From positions 1-64,000 of the forward strand of contig JAKSZP010018516.1 of the NCBI GenBank assembly GCA_022478985.1: a stretch of DNA of 64,000 bases, read 5' to 3'. The position numbers and the translations under genes were made by a program. This DNA is from Massospora cicadina. Taxonomy: Eukaryota > Entomophthoromycota > Entomophthoromycetes > Entomophthorales > Entomophthoraceae. Below, one piece after another: positions 23,010 through 34,800 of this stretch; the first letter of the stretch is position 1; each line of letters starts with the position of its first letter. Under the pieces are notes generated by a model. The model was not told the origin of the DNA. It did not search any database and saw nothing but the letters and a program-made list of their open reading frames with translations.

Positions 23010-23905
23010 TCACATGGCGGAAGATACATCACATGCTACTTTATGGTTTAGTGAGTTCTGCATGTTTAAGGATGGGGGCAATAAGAACACATTCTTACTT
23101 AGTTTGAACGCCTGTTGGAATTTGGGAGTCAAGCTAAAGGGAATATTTTTTTTCTTGTAAGGTGGTGCAGCGGTGCAGCCAACTGCAAGCGTGAGGGGAA
23201 AATTTTCAAGGAAGATTATAGTGCCTAGAAAGCTCCTCAACTGCTCCTGGGTCGTGGGGTGGGCCACTTTCATATGTCTCCAAGTTTACTGGGATATACG
23301 GCAAATCATTATTTCAAGAACCAAGTTACCCAGGAAAGTAAATTCTTCCCAATAGAATTTTCACTTGGACGGCTTAACAAAATTTTGCCTTGTGCAGAGA
23401 GGCCAGCACTTCCTCACAATTCCTTCTCATGCTGCGCACAGGTAGGATAATGAACTAGGATATTGTTGATGTATGCCACCACGCCTGTAAATATGAGGTC
23501 TCCCAGCACACTATTGAATAACCACTGAAAGGTTGCGGTGCATTTTTCAGCCTGAAAGGTATTTCCTGAAACTAAAAAATGCTTCTCCTTGTCCAAATGG
23601 GGGTCATCCATTACTGGCCCTTGGCCACTCAGATTTTGTTCAGGTATTCATAAGGTCAAGCTTAGAAAACACCAAGGATTTTGCGATCACCTGACTGATG
23701 GCTTGCTCCAGGGAGAGGGTGTTAGAGGTTGTGCACCGTGATATTATTCAAGTGCCCATAGTCTACTAGGGGAAGCGTCCTGTCTTTTTATGAAAACAAT
23801 GGGCGAGGCAAAAGGTGACGTCACCTTAAATACCCAACCCTTCATGAGCATATCATCCAACTATGCATCAAGAGCCTCGTTCTCCTCGGCTGTTCAAGGG
23901 TACTT
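23010..23905 (-). pseudogene. Reverse transcriptase of gypsy E
   Basis: The minus strand carries, in order from 23905 down, AEENEALDA..LDDMLMKGWV, SPFASPIVFIKR, a broken palm segment, ATFQWLFNSVLGDLIFTGVV, AYINNILVHYP and an FLGTIIFLENF-like end. The active-site box reads YINN (23462-23473) where YVDD or YIDD is required, so both catalytic aspartates are replaced. Element C is inserted immediately upstream of this domain. Confidence 0.82.
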
Positions 23906-24706
23906 TGTTAGGGAAACTGGAGCGCAGGAGGTCGCTGGAGGTAAAGATACAGGCCAAAGGTGACACAATAAGGCCAAGTGACCCAACGAAATAAAGAGAC
24001 GTCATAAACGGTCAGTATTGTGTTTCCAAATATATCTTTGGAACAAAACGCGCACCAAACTTGTCACAATCATTAGGGACATGAGGCCCTGGGAGCTGGG
24101 AAGGGTGGCGAAAAATCTAGGGCAAAAGGCAGCAAAATAGGAGGAGGCAGAGCCAGCGGAATAGGTGGCGGAATAGGTGGAGGACTCAGGTACAACAGTA
24201 GGGGCAAACCAGAGCGGAAAACGGACTCCAGCCATTGCAAAACTTCGCAGAGTTGTATTTATTTGGAAAAAACCAAAAACAGGAAATGTGCCCAACATCC
24301 TAAACTTTATTAGAATGATCGGTTTATCTGAGTAAAGCAAAGCCTTTCTAATCGTAGACTAAATTTATAGGGGGTTGCTTCACAAAGATTCCAGTGGTTA
24401 TTGGAATCTGATATGAGCTACAAATTTATCGTCTTTTAACAAAATCAAAATTTTTCGAATTTGGCCAGATTTCAAAACCTCATATCTTGTGATTTTTGGG
24501 TCTTGAGTTCGATTTCCGCCTTGGCTTGTGTCTCAATTAGGCCGTTTTCCTCGGCCCTGGCTGGCAAAGCCAAAACCTATTTTTTGTCAATGACCTTAGA
24601 TAGGTCATTGGTGACCCTTAGGGGTTCTGGTCTCTGATCCAAGGGCTTGTTGGTCTTAGCTTTAGAAGGGCGATTGATTTCATGAAATATGTCACTAGCT
24701 GTGACA
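23906..24706 (-). repeat. 3' LTR of chromovirus C
   Basis: 801 bp, TGTTAGGGAAACTGG to CTAGCTGTGACA on the plus strand, aligned almost base for base with 29682-30484. It contains a B-box-like GAGTTCGATT near 24505, without any tRNA around it. Confidence 0.93.
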
Positions 24707-25090
24707 TCACCCTCCGCTCTTGATTGGGGTTCTACACCACTTGAGGGGACATTGGCCAAGGCAAAGTTCTTGTGGGGAGTGGGTAACTTCATGGCAGCTA
24801 AAGAGGCTTGGGAGGCAGGTCCTGCGGAATCTGGGAATATAGAGTGGAAGTCATGAATTAGGTCCTTAGCATTGGTCATGTCCCGATAAGATACTCAGCT
24901 GTTCTCTGTCTCATCATATCCTTTCCAGGACTCCAAATATTGCAGATGGCGCCGGGATAGGCGAGAAGCAAAAATGGCATCAATCTCATATTGGGGTTCA
25001 CCATCCACTATCACAGGATTTGGGTGAGGTGGCATGGGACCATTGAAGGGGGTCAGGAGGCATTCATGTAAGGTGCTGAACACTTTGATT
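24707..25090 (-). pseudogene. Chromodomain and C-terminal tail of chromovirus C integrase
   Basis: The minus strand at 24895-25000 reads YEIDAIFASRLSRRHLQYLE then SWKGYDETENS, a chromodomain with its aromatic and WKGY residues. After a stop, the frame continues with DLIHDFHSIFPDSAGP (24750-24870), a tail common after chromodomains. It ends at the polypurine tract of the 3' LTR. Confidence 0.85.
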
Positions 25091-26264
25091 GAGGGGGTAA
25101 GGCAACCTGGTAAGCTGATGGGCCCACTTTCTTGAGGATCTTGAAGGGTCCAACACGCTTGGGATCTAACTTGCGGCAGGGTTGCTTCAGGTGGAAATTT
25201 TTGGCGTTGATCATGACCAAGTCACCAGGCTTATACTCAGGTCCTTCACGGCGCTTTCAGTCAGCATATGCTTTGTAGATCCTCACGTCATCAACGAGAT
25301 GGTCCTTCACTGCCTGATGTATGTCCATGTGCTCTTTAGCGCGCTCATTGGCAGTGACGACGGTGGATTCAATCCGCGGACTTAGGTTGAAACTGGGGTT
25401 GTAACCATAGTTTGCAAAGAAGGAGGAAGTGCCTGTAGAGGCATGGGTAAGGTTATTATAAGCAAATTGCGCCAGTGGGAGGTGAGAGGACCAATTGTCC
25501 TGTTCAACATTGGAATAACTACGCAAGAATTGCTCCAAACCTTGGTTCACCCTCTCCGTCTGTCCATCTGACTGGGGGTGGAAGGCTGTGGAGTGGCAGG
25601 GGCGGATACTGAGGACGGTAAGCAGGGCTTCCCAGAACTGAGTGGTGAATTGTGGGCCCCGATCACTGATAATCTCCTTGGGGAGACCATGTAAGCAAAA
25701 GATGTGATCTACAAAGAGGCGGGCTGTCTCAACTGAAGTAATGGTGGTGTTTCAGGGGATGAAGTGGGCCATCTTTGTGAAACGTTCACCACAACCACAT
25801 TGCATCATAACCCTGGGACAAGGAAGTTCCACAATAAAATCAACAGATACTGATGTTCAAGGGCCCTCAGCAGCTTGGAGGGGAACAAGCAATCCAGCGC
25901 TCTTCAGGCGGCTTGGCTTTGACCGGTTGCATGTCAAGCAGGACTTTGTAAATTTTGCCACATAAGTGGCAATACCTTTCCAGCTGTAGGAGCGGCGGAC
26001 TAGCTCAAGCGTCTTGTCCTTGCCAGGGTGGCCAGCAGTTGGAGGGTCATGAGCTTCATGGATCACTTCCTCACGCAGGGGTCCAGGAGGTACCCACCAC
26101 TTGCCCTGATGGAGGATGACCCCATCCATCAGCTGGTAGCCTTTGTCCAAGGATTCGCCATTTCTATGGCAGGCCTGCTTAATCTTATCATACTCATCTG
26201 ACAGAGGTTGGGACAACCTAACACGGGAAGGGGTGTCAGCATCACTTTCTAAAGGTTCCATCAT
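25091..26264 (-). pseudogene. Integrase of chromovirus C
   Basis: The minus strand begins at 26264 with an HHCC zinc domain (HEAHDPPTAGHPGKDKTLEL ... SCLTCNRSKP). The core continues to about 25560, and then NVEQDNWSSHLPLAQFAYNN and THASTGTSSFFANYGYNPSF mark its end. A KPGDLVMI and RVGPFKIL-like GPY/F module lies at 25090-25250. Reading is interrupted by a few frameshifts or stops (for example near 25255 and 25860). Integrase joins the cDNA to host DNA, and the chromodomain that follows would target it. Confidence 0.88.
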
Positions 26265-26880
26265 AAGCAGAGCGGGGGTTGGACAGTGGACTCTCCTTAA
26301 CCTGCTCTGGCTTAATCAACACCTGGGTATTTTGGGTGTCAACTAGTGCTGGATCAGGTGCTAGAGCAGGGTTCCGGGATAGAGCATCAGGTAACGTATT
26401 CTGGGCTCCCTTAATGAAGTCATATTTGAAGTCAAACACTGACAGGATTTCTAACCACCGGGACTGGCAAGGGGATAGCTTCTGGTGGGCGCGGTAGTAC
26501 ATCAATGCCTTGTGGTCAGTACGGACAGTAAACGGCCACTTAGACCCATGCAAATGGTGGCGCCAGTGTTGTACTGCCTCCACAACTGCAAGGAGTTCAT
26601 TATCAATATTGCATAGTTGAGCTGCGCCAGGCTCATTTTCTTAGAAAAGTAAGCAACAGGCCGTTCCACTCCATCCTCCCCTCTTGTAGCAGAGCAGCTC
26701 CCACCGCAAAGTTGGAAGCATCAGTGACGACAATTAAGGGGCGGCTGGGGTCTGCATGTACCAGCACCGGGCTGGACAATAGTATGGAATTGACGTCGTG
26801 GAATGCAGCGTTGCATTCATTGGTTCAGCTAAAAAGCTTCTTCCCTGAAGCGGTTTAGAAGGGGCGGCAACTTCTGAAAG
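26242..26880 (-). pseudogene. RNase H of chromovirus C
   Basis: The minus strand at 26242-26583 is open and reads HWRHHLHGSKWPFTVRTDHK, SRWLEILSVFDFKYDFIKG and TLPDALSRNPAL, the standard gypsy RNase H second half. The first half (a TDASNFAVGAALLQ-like segment, 26600-26880) is frame-broken. Confidence 0.85.
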
Positions 26881-27660
26881 CTGGGGGGTGAACTTCTTGA
26901 GGAAGTTACATGTTACAAGGAAGCTGCGTAGCTCTGTGAGAGATGAAGGGTAACCCAATCACGGATAGCTGCTTCCTTATCTGGGGCGAACATGTGACCA
27001 TGGGAGAAGATAATGTTTCCTAAGAACTCGACCTTGGGTTGGAAGAACTCACACTTGCTAGCCTTAATTGTAAGGTTTTCCTGTGAAAGTCTCTCCATGA
27101 CAGACACAAGATGGCGGACATGAGATTATGCATCTGGAAAAAATACCAGTATGTCGTCTATGTATGCAATCGCGCATGTACCCATAAGGTCTCCCAAGAC
27201 AGCATCAATGAGCCTCTGAAAGCAGGCGGGAGCGTTATTCAAACCAAACGGCATAACCCTGAACTGGTAGATACCTTTCTGAGTGCGAAAATCGGTCAAC
27301 AAACCTGGCCTTCTTTAATGCGGATCTGGATGAAAGCGTTGAGACAGTCAAGCTTGCTGAACACCCTAGCCTTCTCCACGTAGTGGGCAATCTGTTGCTT
27401 CAAAGGGAGCGGATGGTGGTCATGCACTGTTACGTTGTTCAGATTGCCGTAATCAACACAGGGACGAAGTGAGCCATCAGACTTCTCTACAAACAGGAGG
27501 GGGAGCACACAGGTGAGGATTTCTTAAAGATTTGACCCTTAGAGAGCATGTCGTCTACCCAAGCGTCCAAGGCAGCCTCCTCCTTCAGGGACAAGAGGTA
27601 AATTGGGGAGGATAACTTGACAAGCTCCACGGTCAACTTAAACTCAAAGTCAAACTTGGT
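26881..27660 (-). pseudogene. Reverse transcriptase of chromovirus C, YIDD box preserved
   Basis: Minus-strand segments read LLFVEKSDGSLRPCVDYGNLN and HPLPLKQQI (27400-27500), FSKLDCLNAFIQIRIKEG (27320-27380), a FQRLIDAVLGDL palm part, AYIDDILV (27147-27166), and ASKCEFFQPKVEFLGNII (26990-27060). The active-site YIDD is intact, unlike in elements A, D and E. A small number of frame breaks separate these blocks. Confidence 0.88.
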
Positions 27661-27879
27661 GTGCTCAGGGAGTGGCGGGCCTTTATGAAATCAAACAGAT
27701 CAGCATATACATGGATGCATTCTGGCAGAGTAAGTGTTGGGGTCAGGACATCAGTATGTTGAATAGAGGCTAGGCCCACCTTAGTAGAGGGGCCCCACCT
27801 TCTGGGGAGCACTGTGGCGCACTCATCTAAGCAAGGGATGGTAACCGTGACACCACCAGGAAATTGTTCATGCATGGTA

Positions 27880-28310
27880 GAGTCTAGGAGGTTAGTGGCA
27901 ATGTCAAATCGGCGCCACCAGCCTACCCCTTAAAATAACAGGGTATAGGAGGTTCTTTATCGAGGAGAAGCTTTCAACAAAGTAACCATCACCTGCAATG
28001 AAAGGGACAGGTGTTAACACACGGTAACTTGGAATGGTTTGAGATGCACCACCCTTCACAAACTGACCAACTCCCAGGGGTAGCTCCAGGGCCTCTGGCA
28101 ACTCTTGGCGGATGAAGTTTTCGGTTGCACCAGTGTCCACCAAAGTGAGTGCTTGAAAGCTCTTACCTGAAGAAAAGGTAGCCATGAACAAGAAGTAAGC
28201 AGAGGAGGGTTTATTTCCCTCAGAGCCAAGGGATGACAGGATGGCTCCAAGCTCAGAGGGCGGCGTATAATGTGGAGTATCCCCAAAAAGTTTTTTTCAT
28301 GTGACTTCAC
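27880..28310 (-). pseudogene. Aspartic protease of chromovirus C
   Basis: The minus strand at 27904-28191 reads ALTLVDTGATENFIRQELPE, with the catalytic DTG, followed by the strand pattern of retropepsins to about 27930. In the element it would cleave the Gag-Pol polyprotein. It lies between gag and RT as expected. Confidence 0.85.
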
Positions 28311-29660
28311 ATTGCCATAAAGAGTTGTCCACGGGACTTAAATAGTGTGGGGTAGCTTAATGCTCTATGTTCGGCGGGAGAAAGGTCTTTATCACATGAG
28401 ACTACACCAGTCAGGACAGCCAAGCTTTTGGTGGGGTCAGCCATGGCTATCTCTTCTTCGATCATCTTCTCATGGATCTCTACTCGATTATGGATGGAGT
28501 CCGCCACATGAGGTGACTCTGGAGTGATAGGAAAGAGTTGTTCAACTGGGCCAACTGGGATGACAGGTTGAGCAGAGGACATAGGTTCTAAAACGGCAAC
28601 GACAGGTCCATACCCTGAAGGAAGTGAATGCTCTGAATCAAATGGGTTAGACTTAATAACCCCTCTACTTTTGAGGACAAAAGTGAGGGGTACTACGTGG
28701 AGCACAGCGGTGCAGGACCAGTGGTGAGGGGACTCCCACCTATGATGGAGGTTTCAGTCTCACCTACTAGCGAACTCACTGCTGGTTTCAAGCGATACTT
28801 GGAGAGTACGGAAGTAGGGCCTTCTAGAATCAGGTCGAAAGTGTCCATAACGACCAGTGTCTCAGCTGAATATGTCACCACTGGATCAAAAACATGTTGG
28901 TGACCCACAGTGATGGAGTCATCAAGTTCTAGTATCTGAAGTTCAGCGGTACAATTAGGCTTGGGGCACAGAGGCTGATAGACAACAGGGATGCAAGGAT
29001 GGAGCATGTTCCAGATAAGGAGGGGGTGGGTTATCCCATATGCCAAGGGAAGCACCAGTATTATATAGGGACTTGCGGAGAAGGGCCATTCAACTGTTCA
29101 AGAGATTCCAACCTTGATGCTCGCTCTTGAAACAGGCGCAAGTATTGAGCTGTAGTGAGGTCTCCTTGGGATAAGTGTACAAAGGAGTTATAGTCCTCAA
29201 AGGTAGCAGGGGGATACTCGCAGGGCTTAACAAAGGTTTCCAACGCTGGGAGAGATTCCAGGAGGGATCTATTATTCTCACCCATGAAGAGTAACCATTG
29301 GTGAGCTCCCTCTGAAATTTCATGGAGCAGCAGCTGGAGGAGGAGACGTCGGCTAAGTCCTTGTCTTGAGACTTCAGGCAGGCTCTAAGGCTGGACAACA
29401 TGTTGAAGATCTCATTTTTAAATTTGAAATCCCATGAAAAGTGGAGAGTGAGACTGGTAGTGGCAGGTACTGCACACTTTATGAGCGTCTTGAGTGAGGG
29501 GAGTCGCGCAACACCCTCAGCACACCATTTGAGGAAGGTAACAACCAAGGCCAGAAGGGATATAAAAGTACCAGCCCAGTGGATTTCTTGAACGGGTGAC
29601 AACTCTGAGAGGATTGGGCTAACTCTAGCCACCCAACAGTAGAAGAAACTCACAAAAAAA
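28311..29660 (-). pseudogene. Gag region of chromovirus C
   Basis: Minus-strand frames of 187 codons (29090-29653), 74 codons (29061-29285), 120 codons (28693-29055) and 132 codons (28307-28705) overlap the gag position. The 29061-29285 frame contains HLSQGDLTTAQYLRLFQERA, typical of the gag retrotransposon domain. Frame changes show it is broken. I did not find a CCHC knuckle. The gag start near 29650 is next to the 5' LTR. Confidence 0.7.
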
Positions 29661-29681
29661 ATCTAGGATTTTCTCAGATAA

Positions 29682-30484
29682 TGTCAGGGAAACTGGAGCG
29701 CAGGAGGTCGCTGGAGGGTAAGATACAGGCCAAAGGTGACACAATAAGGCCAAGTGACCCAACAAAATGAAGAGACGTCCTAAATGGTCAGTATTGTATT
29801 TTCAAATATATCTTTGGAACAAAATGCGCACCAAACTTGTCACAATCATTAGGGACATGAGGCCCTGGGAGCGGGAAGGGTGGCGAAAAATCTAGGGCAA
29901 AAGGCAGCAAAATAGGAGGAGACAGAGCCAGCGGAATAGGTGGCAGAATAGGTGGAGGACTCAGGTATAACAGTAGGGGCAAACCAGAGCGGAAAACGGA
30001 CTCCAGCCATTGCAAAACTTTGCAGAGTTGTATTTATTTGGAAAAAAACCAAAATACAGGAAATGTGCCCGATATCCTAAATTTTATTAGAATGATCGGT
30101 TTATCTGAATAAAGCAAAGCCTTTCTCATCTTATGACTAAATTTATAGGGGGTTGCTTCATGAAGATTCCAGTGGTTATTGGAATCTGATATGAGCTACA
30201 AATTCGTCATTCTCTAACAAAATCAAAAATTTTCGAATTTGGCCAGATTTCAAAACCTCATATCTTGTGATTTTTTGGGTCTTGAGTTCGATTCCCGCCT
30301 TAGCTTGTGTCTCAATTAAGCCGTTTCCTCAGCCCTGGCTGACAAAGCCAAAACCTATTTTTTGTCAATGACCTTAGATAGGACATTGGTGACCCCTAGG
30401 GGTTCTGGTTTCTGCCACAAGGGCTTGTTGGACTTTGCTTTAGAAGGGCGATTAATTCCAGAAAATATGTCACTAGCTGTGACA
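29682..30484 (-). repeat. 5' LTR of chromovirus C
   Basis: 803 bp, TGTCAGGGAAACTGG to CTAGCTGTGACA on the plus strand, aligned with 23906-24706. Differences are mostly single transitions. Confidence 0.93.
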
Positions 30485-30810
30485 ATCAGAGGGCAATTAA
30501 TGTTCACCGCAGCTACTGTCACATGAAAAGAAAAGTAAAATTTAGTGTGCGGCTTAAGACAGTTCACTTTGTCTAAAGTAGAAATAACTTGGTAGGCCAT
30601 CAACTCTAGAGGGAAATCCAGCGTAAGGCCCAGGGGAAATGAGCGTCATGATGGAGCCAAAGTTCTGGTTTTGTAAAGAGTATTGAGCAAAGGAAATCGG
30701 CCTCCACTTAGACAAAAGCGAAAGACAGCATTTCTGAATCCAAATGGATTCAACTTGCTAACGCTTCCACCATCCCACATCCAAAATGATCGGTAACACC
30801 AAGTCAGGCA

Positions 30811-31173
30811 TTACCAAAAACAGGTCACAGAGGCTGAATTGGTGGGACAAGAAAGGCACTGGGCGCCACACCTAAATAATGGCTGCACAGCCAATGATGC
30901 AACCATCACCTCTGGAATCAAGTACAAGTCCAATTCAAGCTGCTGAGTCAGCCTCAAACGCATGAAATTACACACCACACCCATGTCAACCAGGGCTAAA
31001 AAGATACCCAGTGTGCACCTATCTGAAATACCATTGACAATAGAAAATAAGCATAAAGTATGTCCATTGACAACGGTGCACAATTCCGCTGACAGGGTGG
31101 AAATAACAATTGGGTTAGATGGGAAAACAGGCTTGGAAGGAGGGAAGTCATCCAGACAAAGGGGTTGACTCAC
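30811..31173 (-). pseudogene. Aspartic protease of gypsy E
   Basis: The minus strand has an open frame with SDRCTLGIFLALVDMGVVCN then FMRLRLTQQLELDL, aligned with LVDTGATENFIR of element C. The catalytic triplet reads DMG where DTG is expected. The frame lies upstream of the C insertion and its RT continues at 23905, so the two halves of E flank C correctly. Confidence 0.75.
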
Positions 31174-32059
31174 AGTCTCCTGGGGTGCCGCCTGTCAACT
31201 GGGGACATGTGGATTGGGAGTTACTTAACCAGATGTGGGGGTCGCCACACCCATCAGGGCCAAAGCATATACTGCACCAATATCAGGATCAGATAATGTC
31301 TCTTTGCCAGCAAATCCTTTTATGAATGAGCTTTCCATTGTGCGGGGGATCTGGCAGACCATCGCTCAGGTGGAGGTTGCTTCATACATATCTTATACAC
31401 CGTCTCCAACAGAGTGGCCCAAATGGCATAGTTAGTGGATTCCAAATTTAAATCAACTCGGTATATTGCTTGAATAAAGTCCAGTGGTAAGCTGAGGGCG
31501 GGGCTTGCTCATGGAATTATGTCACAAAGAAAGCTAAGCTTGACACTTCAACGTCCATAAAAATAGTCAGAATAAGAGAGCAGAACATAGATCCAGCACC
31601 TTCGATGTTGACAATAACAGTGAGATCAAAGGGGTTGAGTCCCCAGCCTGAATAGCTGCATGCAAAAGTCTCTCCTACCAACAGCATCACATTTGATGGC
31701 GTCCAAGAGGGCCGTTCTCTGTTGAGCGTCCGTCATAGAAGTGGAGCCTGCAGGCTTTATTGAGAACCAACCTGCAGCTTAGCAAGGGTGTTGAGCACTT
31801 GATTTTTGACCTTGATGGATGGAGCAGATGAAACTACTACTGAAGGATAATCTAATACTGAAATGGGGGTTTCTGGTATGGACCAGGTAGTGAGAAACTT
31901 TTCCAACGCCACCAGGGAGCTGCCCACAAACTTGACTACTGATGAACCAAACAATAGAGTTAAATTAATACCTGCAAGAGCTTTGGTAGACAAAAACCAC
32001 TGTGGCACTCACCTCAAGGAGGAGGGTGGAAATGTCAGGCACCAATGGTCAGTCAATTT
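31174..32059 (-). pseudogene. Gag region of gypsy E
   Basis: It lies between the E protease and the 5' LTR on the minus strand. The frame at 31757-32008 (83 codons) has no motif I can name beyond position. The rest is broken by stops. Confidence 0.5.
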
Positions 32060-33339
32060 TGTCATGAAAGTGGCAAATGAGATTTAGGCCGGCCTGCCAG
32101 TTGAGGTTTATGAGCACCCAGAAGGTAAGCTATAATGCCAAAGGCTCTGCTGCTTAAATGACTTCAAGGTGGGTCGGAAGGTAGGCGAAAATTGAATAAT
32201 GACTCAAGATGGTGGTAAGGAGCAAACTGACACACAGCCAGGTTGTTGCCACTATGGAGCTGGAGGATCTGATGGCAGAATCTTGTGTGCTATGACAACT
32301 GGTCTAGTTTCCACCGCAAGGTTGTTGGTGTGAGGGCAGGTGGCGAAAATAAAAGATCCTTCCCAGCGGGGAGGTAAAGCATCCTATAGAGTGACAGATC
32401 TTTATTTGAATAGCTTTGGCAAGTGGGAAGTATCTAAGGATACCCCAAGTGTGGTATGCCCAGTCCATGACTATAAATAACATTGATGTCATGATGGCCA
32501 TAAGGTTCCAGATATTGCACAACCCAAAAGCATCTTTGTGGCTGGATTTTTATTGCGGTTACCAAGGGGAAAATTCCAGTAAAAAATTAATCAGTGTGAG
32601 GGTTTATTATTGTAAATACGATTAAAAGATTGACTAAAAATCATACCTGTTGGAGATGATTGCTTATATACTTTATTACTTATGGAATAAGATGGCGTGC
32701 ATGGGCGTGATGGCTACGATTCTATAATCTAGAATGATGGAACATAAGTGGGAATTATTAGAAAATGTGGTCATGTCGTTATAAGAATGAGTTGATGTCA
32801 ATTTGGCCCCTGGCGCCCAAATCAATTTCTATCATGATTGCACCTGACTGAGTGGTGGCGTCTCATTTGATGGATAATTGGGACCTCCCAGGGCCTTTCC
32901 ACGTAGGGATCATACCAATTAGTTGGAAATGGATTAAGGACATCTACCCAAATGTCCCTGTTTCCTCTTTTCATTTGCAAATTTTCGACATCCAGTGGCA
33001 CTGGGTCTCTCCTAAAAAAGGGGATGGTTTGTTTTCCTTCATTGATCTGGAGGAACTTGAACCTGGCATCTGGCAAGGACATACATTATTCTTCTCATGT
33101 TGGTCCCTTTCTGTGCGACTTTAGTGCAAACCACTAGATATGATGCATCATTTGCCAGTTATCAGAATGGAAATGGGTGGAGGGTCATTCAGGGGGTAGG
33201 CTATAACCCACCCTCATCTGCCAAATGAGTGAGATCACACTGTGTGACGAGGGGTATGTCCGCCCTCTTTGGATCCTTTTTGGTGGAAAAAATTGGAACG
33301 CCTCCTGGTCCAAGCGCAGGGGCGCTCCCCCAGAATTAA
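32060..33339 (-). repeat. 5' LTR of gypsy E
   Basis: About 1280 bp, aligned with 19767-21045; shared blocks include GAGCAAACTGACACACAGCC and GATCCTTCCCAGCGGGGAGG. The outer end is decayed (CAGAATTAA where the sisters have TTACA or CCTACA), but the TTTAT duplication fixes the border. Confidence 0.85.
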
Positions 33340-33344
33340 TTTAT

Positions 33345-34800
33345 GAACTTTTTTACTAGCCATCTACTGGATGTGGAAGTGTTCTTTTTTATGAATTGGG
33401 TTCATGGTGTTAGGATGGCTAGGAGGGGAAAGCCCTTAACCAATTCTGCAATGATTTTAGAAAAGCCTTTTGGAGGGGGCAAAATTCAGAAAAGGCAACT
33501 GCCTCTTTAATAGTGTATGGATACTTTAAAATGGGTAGTATCTGAGAGGAGTGCATAATACCAAGGGGGAAACAGCGCTTGAATTTGTCATTGAGATAGA
33601 GTTTGTAGCCCAGGGCCTTGACCAATTCAAAGCAGAATTATCTAATTTATCAACCTCTTTAAAGTAATCCCATGGATTTTATTTGAAAATGCTTGTATTA
33701 TTGGCATTTGGATGGAAAGGTATGGGTGTCAGGGTGGAGGTTTTAATATCTACTAAGTCCAATATGGCCTATATTTGGCTGTAGCATAAGGGGTTTTTTG
33801 TAAGAAAAGCTCCTGATTGGTTAGACCTGGGGCAGCTAAAGTTACTGCTTTGAGTGGAAGAGGAGTAAGGATTGTGGCCCATTTGAAATAAGTAGTTATG
33901 CTGGCTTTGGAATCATCATGAGAGAATTTTGGGTGTGGGGCTGCGGCTTTGCAATGTATGGACAGTGCCATTTAAATAGTACAGTTTAAAACAGGTGGAA
34001 TGATGGTGCGCCTTCCATCCACCCCAACCCAGAAAGGATGTTCAGGAGCAGAAGAAATATCAGTATGAGGAGTTTTTTTAATAAAAAATTGTGTTAAAAC
34101 AGGGCATATAGTTGTAAAGACACAAGGGCTTGCGAGATGGGTGGCTCCATTGGGAACCACAAATTTCAGGATTGGGCAAAACCATCAGCTGACAACCTGG
34201 AAATCAATTTCTTATGTAAAATATTAGGTGAGAGGTAATTGGGTAACTCCACAAACTGAACCACAGAATAGTTATCAGTGGGCAACTTGGTATGAGTGGC
34301 TAGGGGTTCCCTAGAATACCAGGGAAGTATTAGCTGCTAATGCAGCATCAGCTTCACTCATGAAGCTGTGACTAAAATACCCTTTGAAGGGTAGGTCATG
34401 TAACCTTTAGGCTGCATGACAGCCTGAGCTAATTTTAAAAACAGCTTTTCATCATATGGTAACAACTTGCCATGTAAACGTAAAAGCCAAATAACGTTTT
34501 TCTTGGCAGGAGCACAAGGGGGCTAGAAGGCACCGCCTGGGTTCATGCAAGGTGTAAAGCTAATTTTTTAGGCAGTACAAATCGACTTGAAGAGTTGGGA
34601 GGGCTATAAGAGCTAGACTAGGATCATTTTGGCAACAGCTGAAAAACAATAGAAGGTGGTGCACCGTGCCCCATGGGGGGCAGCAGGTATTGATATTGTC
34701 AATATATGGCTAAATAGAGAGTTTTGACGACTAGTGGAGTTGTTTTGGTAATTTGAAACTAACATTTACTAAAGGGGGCAACATCAGAAATAAATAGTTT
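33345..34800 (-). mobile_element. HAL copy 3, 5' part with ORF1-like remnants
   Basis: The minus strand at 34390-34500 reads LPYDEKLFLKLAQAVMQPKG then YMTYPSKGYF and SFMSEADAALAA, colinear with LFPYADKAIIELATAAFAPA, FKGYF and GFQSEEDDEAAA of HAL copy 1. Frames at 33753-33971 and 33972-34160 cover the middle and late part. The 5' end is near 34800 but not fixed, because a convincing target duplication was not found. Gypsy E separates this from the 3' part at 19311-19766. Confidence 0.7.

Larger units (their letters stand above)
23906..30484 (-). mobile_element. Ty3/gypsy chromovirus C, youngest element, nested in E
   Basis: Nearly identical LTRs (23906-24706 and 29682-30484; about 95% by eye) enclose gag, protease, RT, RNase H, integrase and chromodomain on the minus strand. 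The LTR termini are canonical, TGTCA...TGACA. A purine tract precedes the 3' LTR on the element strand (AGAGCGGAGGGTGA at about 24707-24720). Total length is 6579 bp. The bases outside the LTRs (TACTT on the left, ATCAG on the right) do not match, so no target duplication is visible. Several stops and frameshifts interrupt the frame, but all domains and the YIDD box remain. Confidence 0.92.
19767..33339 (-). mobile_element. Ty3/gypsy chromovirus E, split by element C, TSD TTTAT
   Basis: LTRs at 19767-21045 and 32060-33339 flank gag, protease, RT, RNase H, integrase and chromodomain on the minus strand. TTTAT precedes (19762-19766) and follows (33340-33344) the element. Without element C (23906-30484) it is about 7.0 kb, a normal gypsy size. 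It sits inside HAL copy 3. Its LTRs are strongly diverged and the pol is full of stops, so it is old but younger than HAL copy 3. Confidence 0.88.

Noticed and set aside
24500..24520. B-box-like GAGTTCGATT(T/C)CC motif, also at 30284-30297, as a tRNA or tRNA-derived SINE
   Set aside because: It lies at the same place in both LTRs of chromovirus C. No A box at the right distance and no cloverleaf can be drawn, so it is part of the LTR.
33331..33344. LTR of gypsy E ending without a recognisable terminus, suggesting a truncated element
   Set aside because: TTTAT at 33340-33344 repeats the 19762-19766 target, so the end is in place and only its sequence has decayed.
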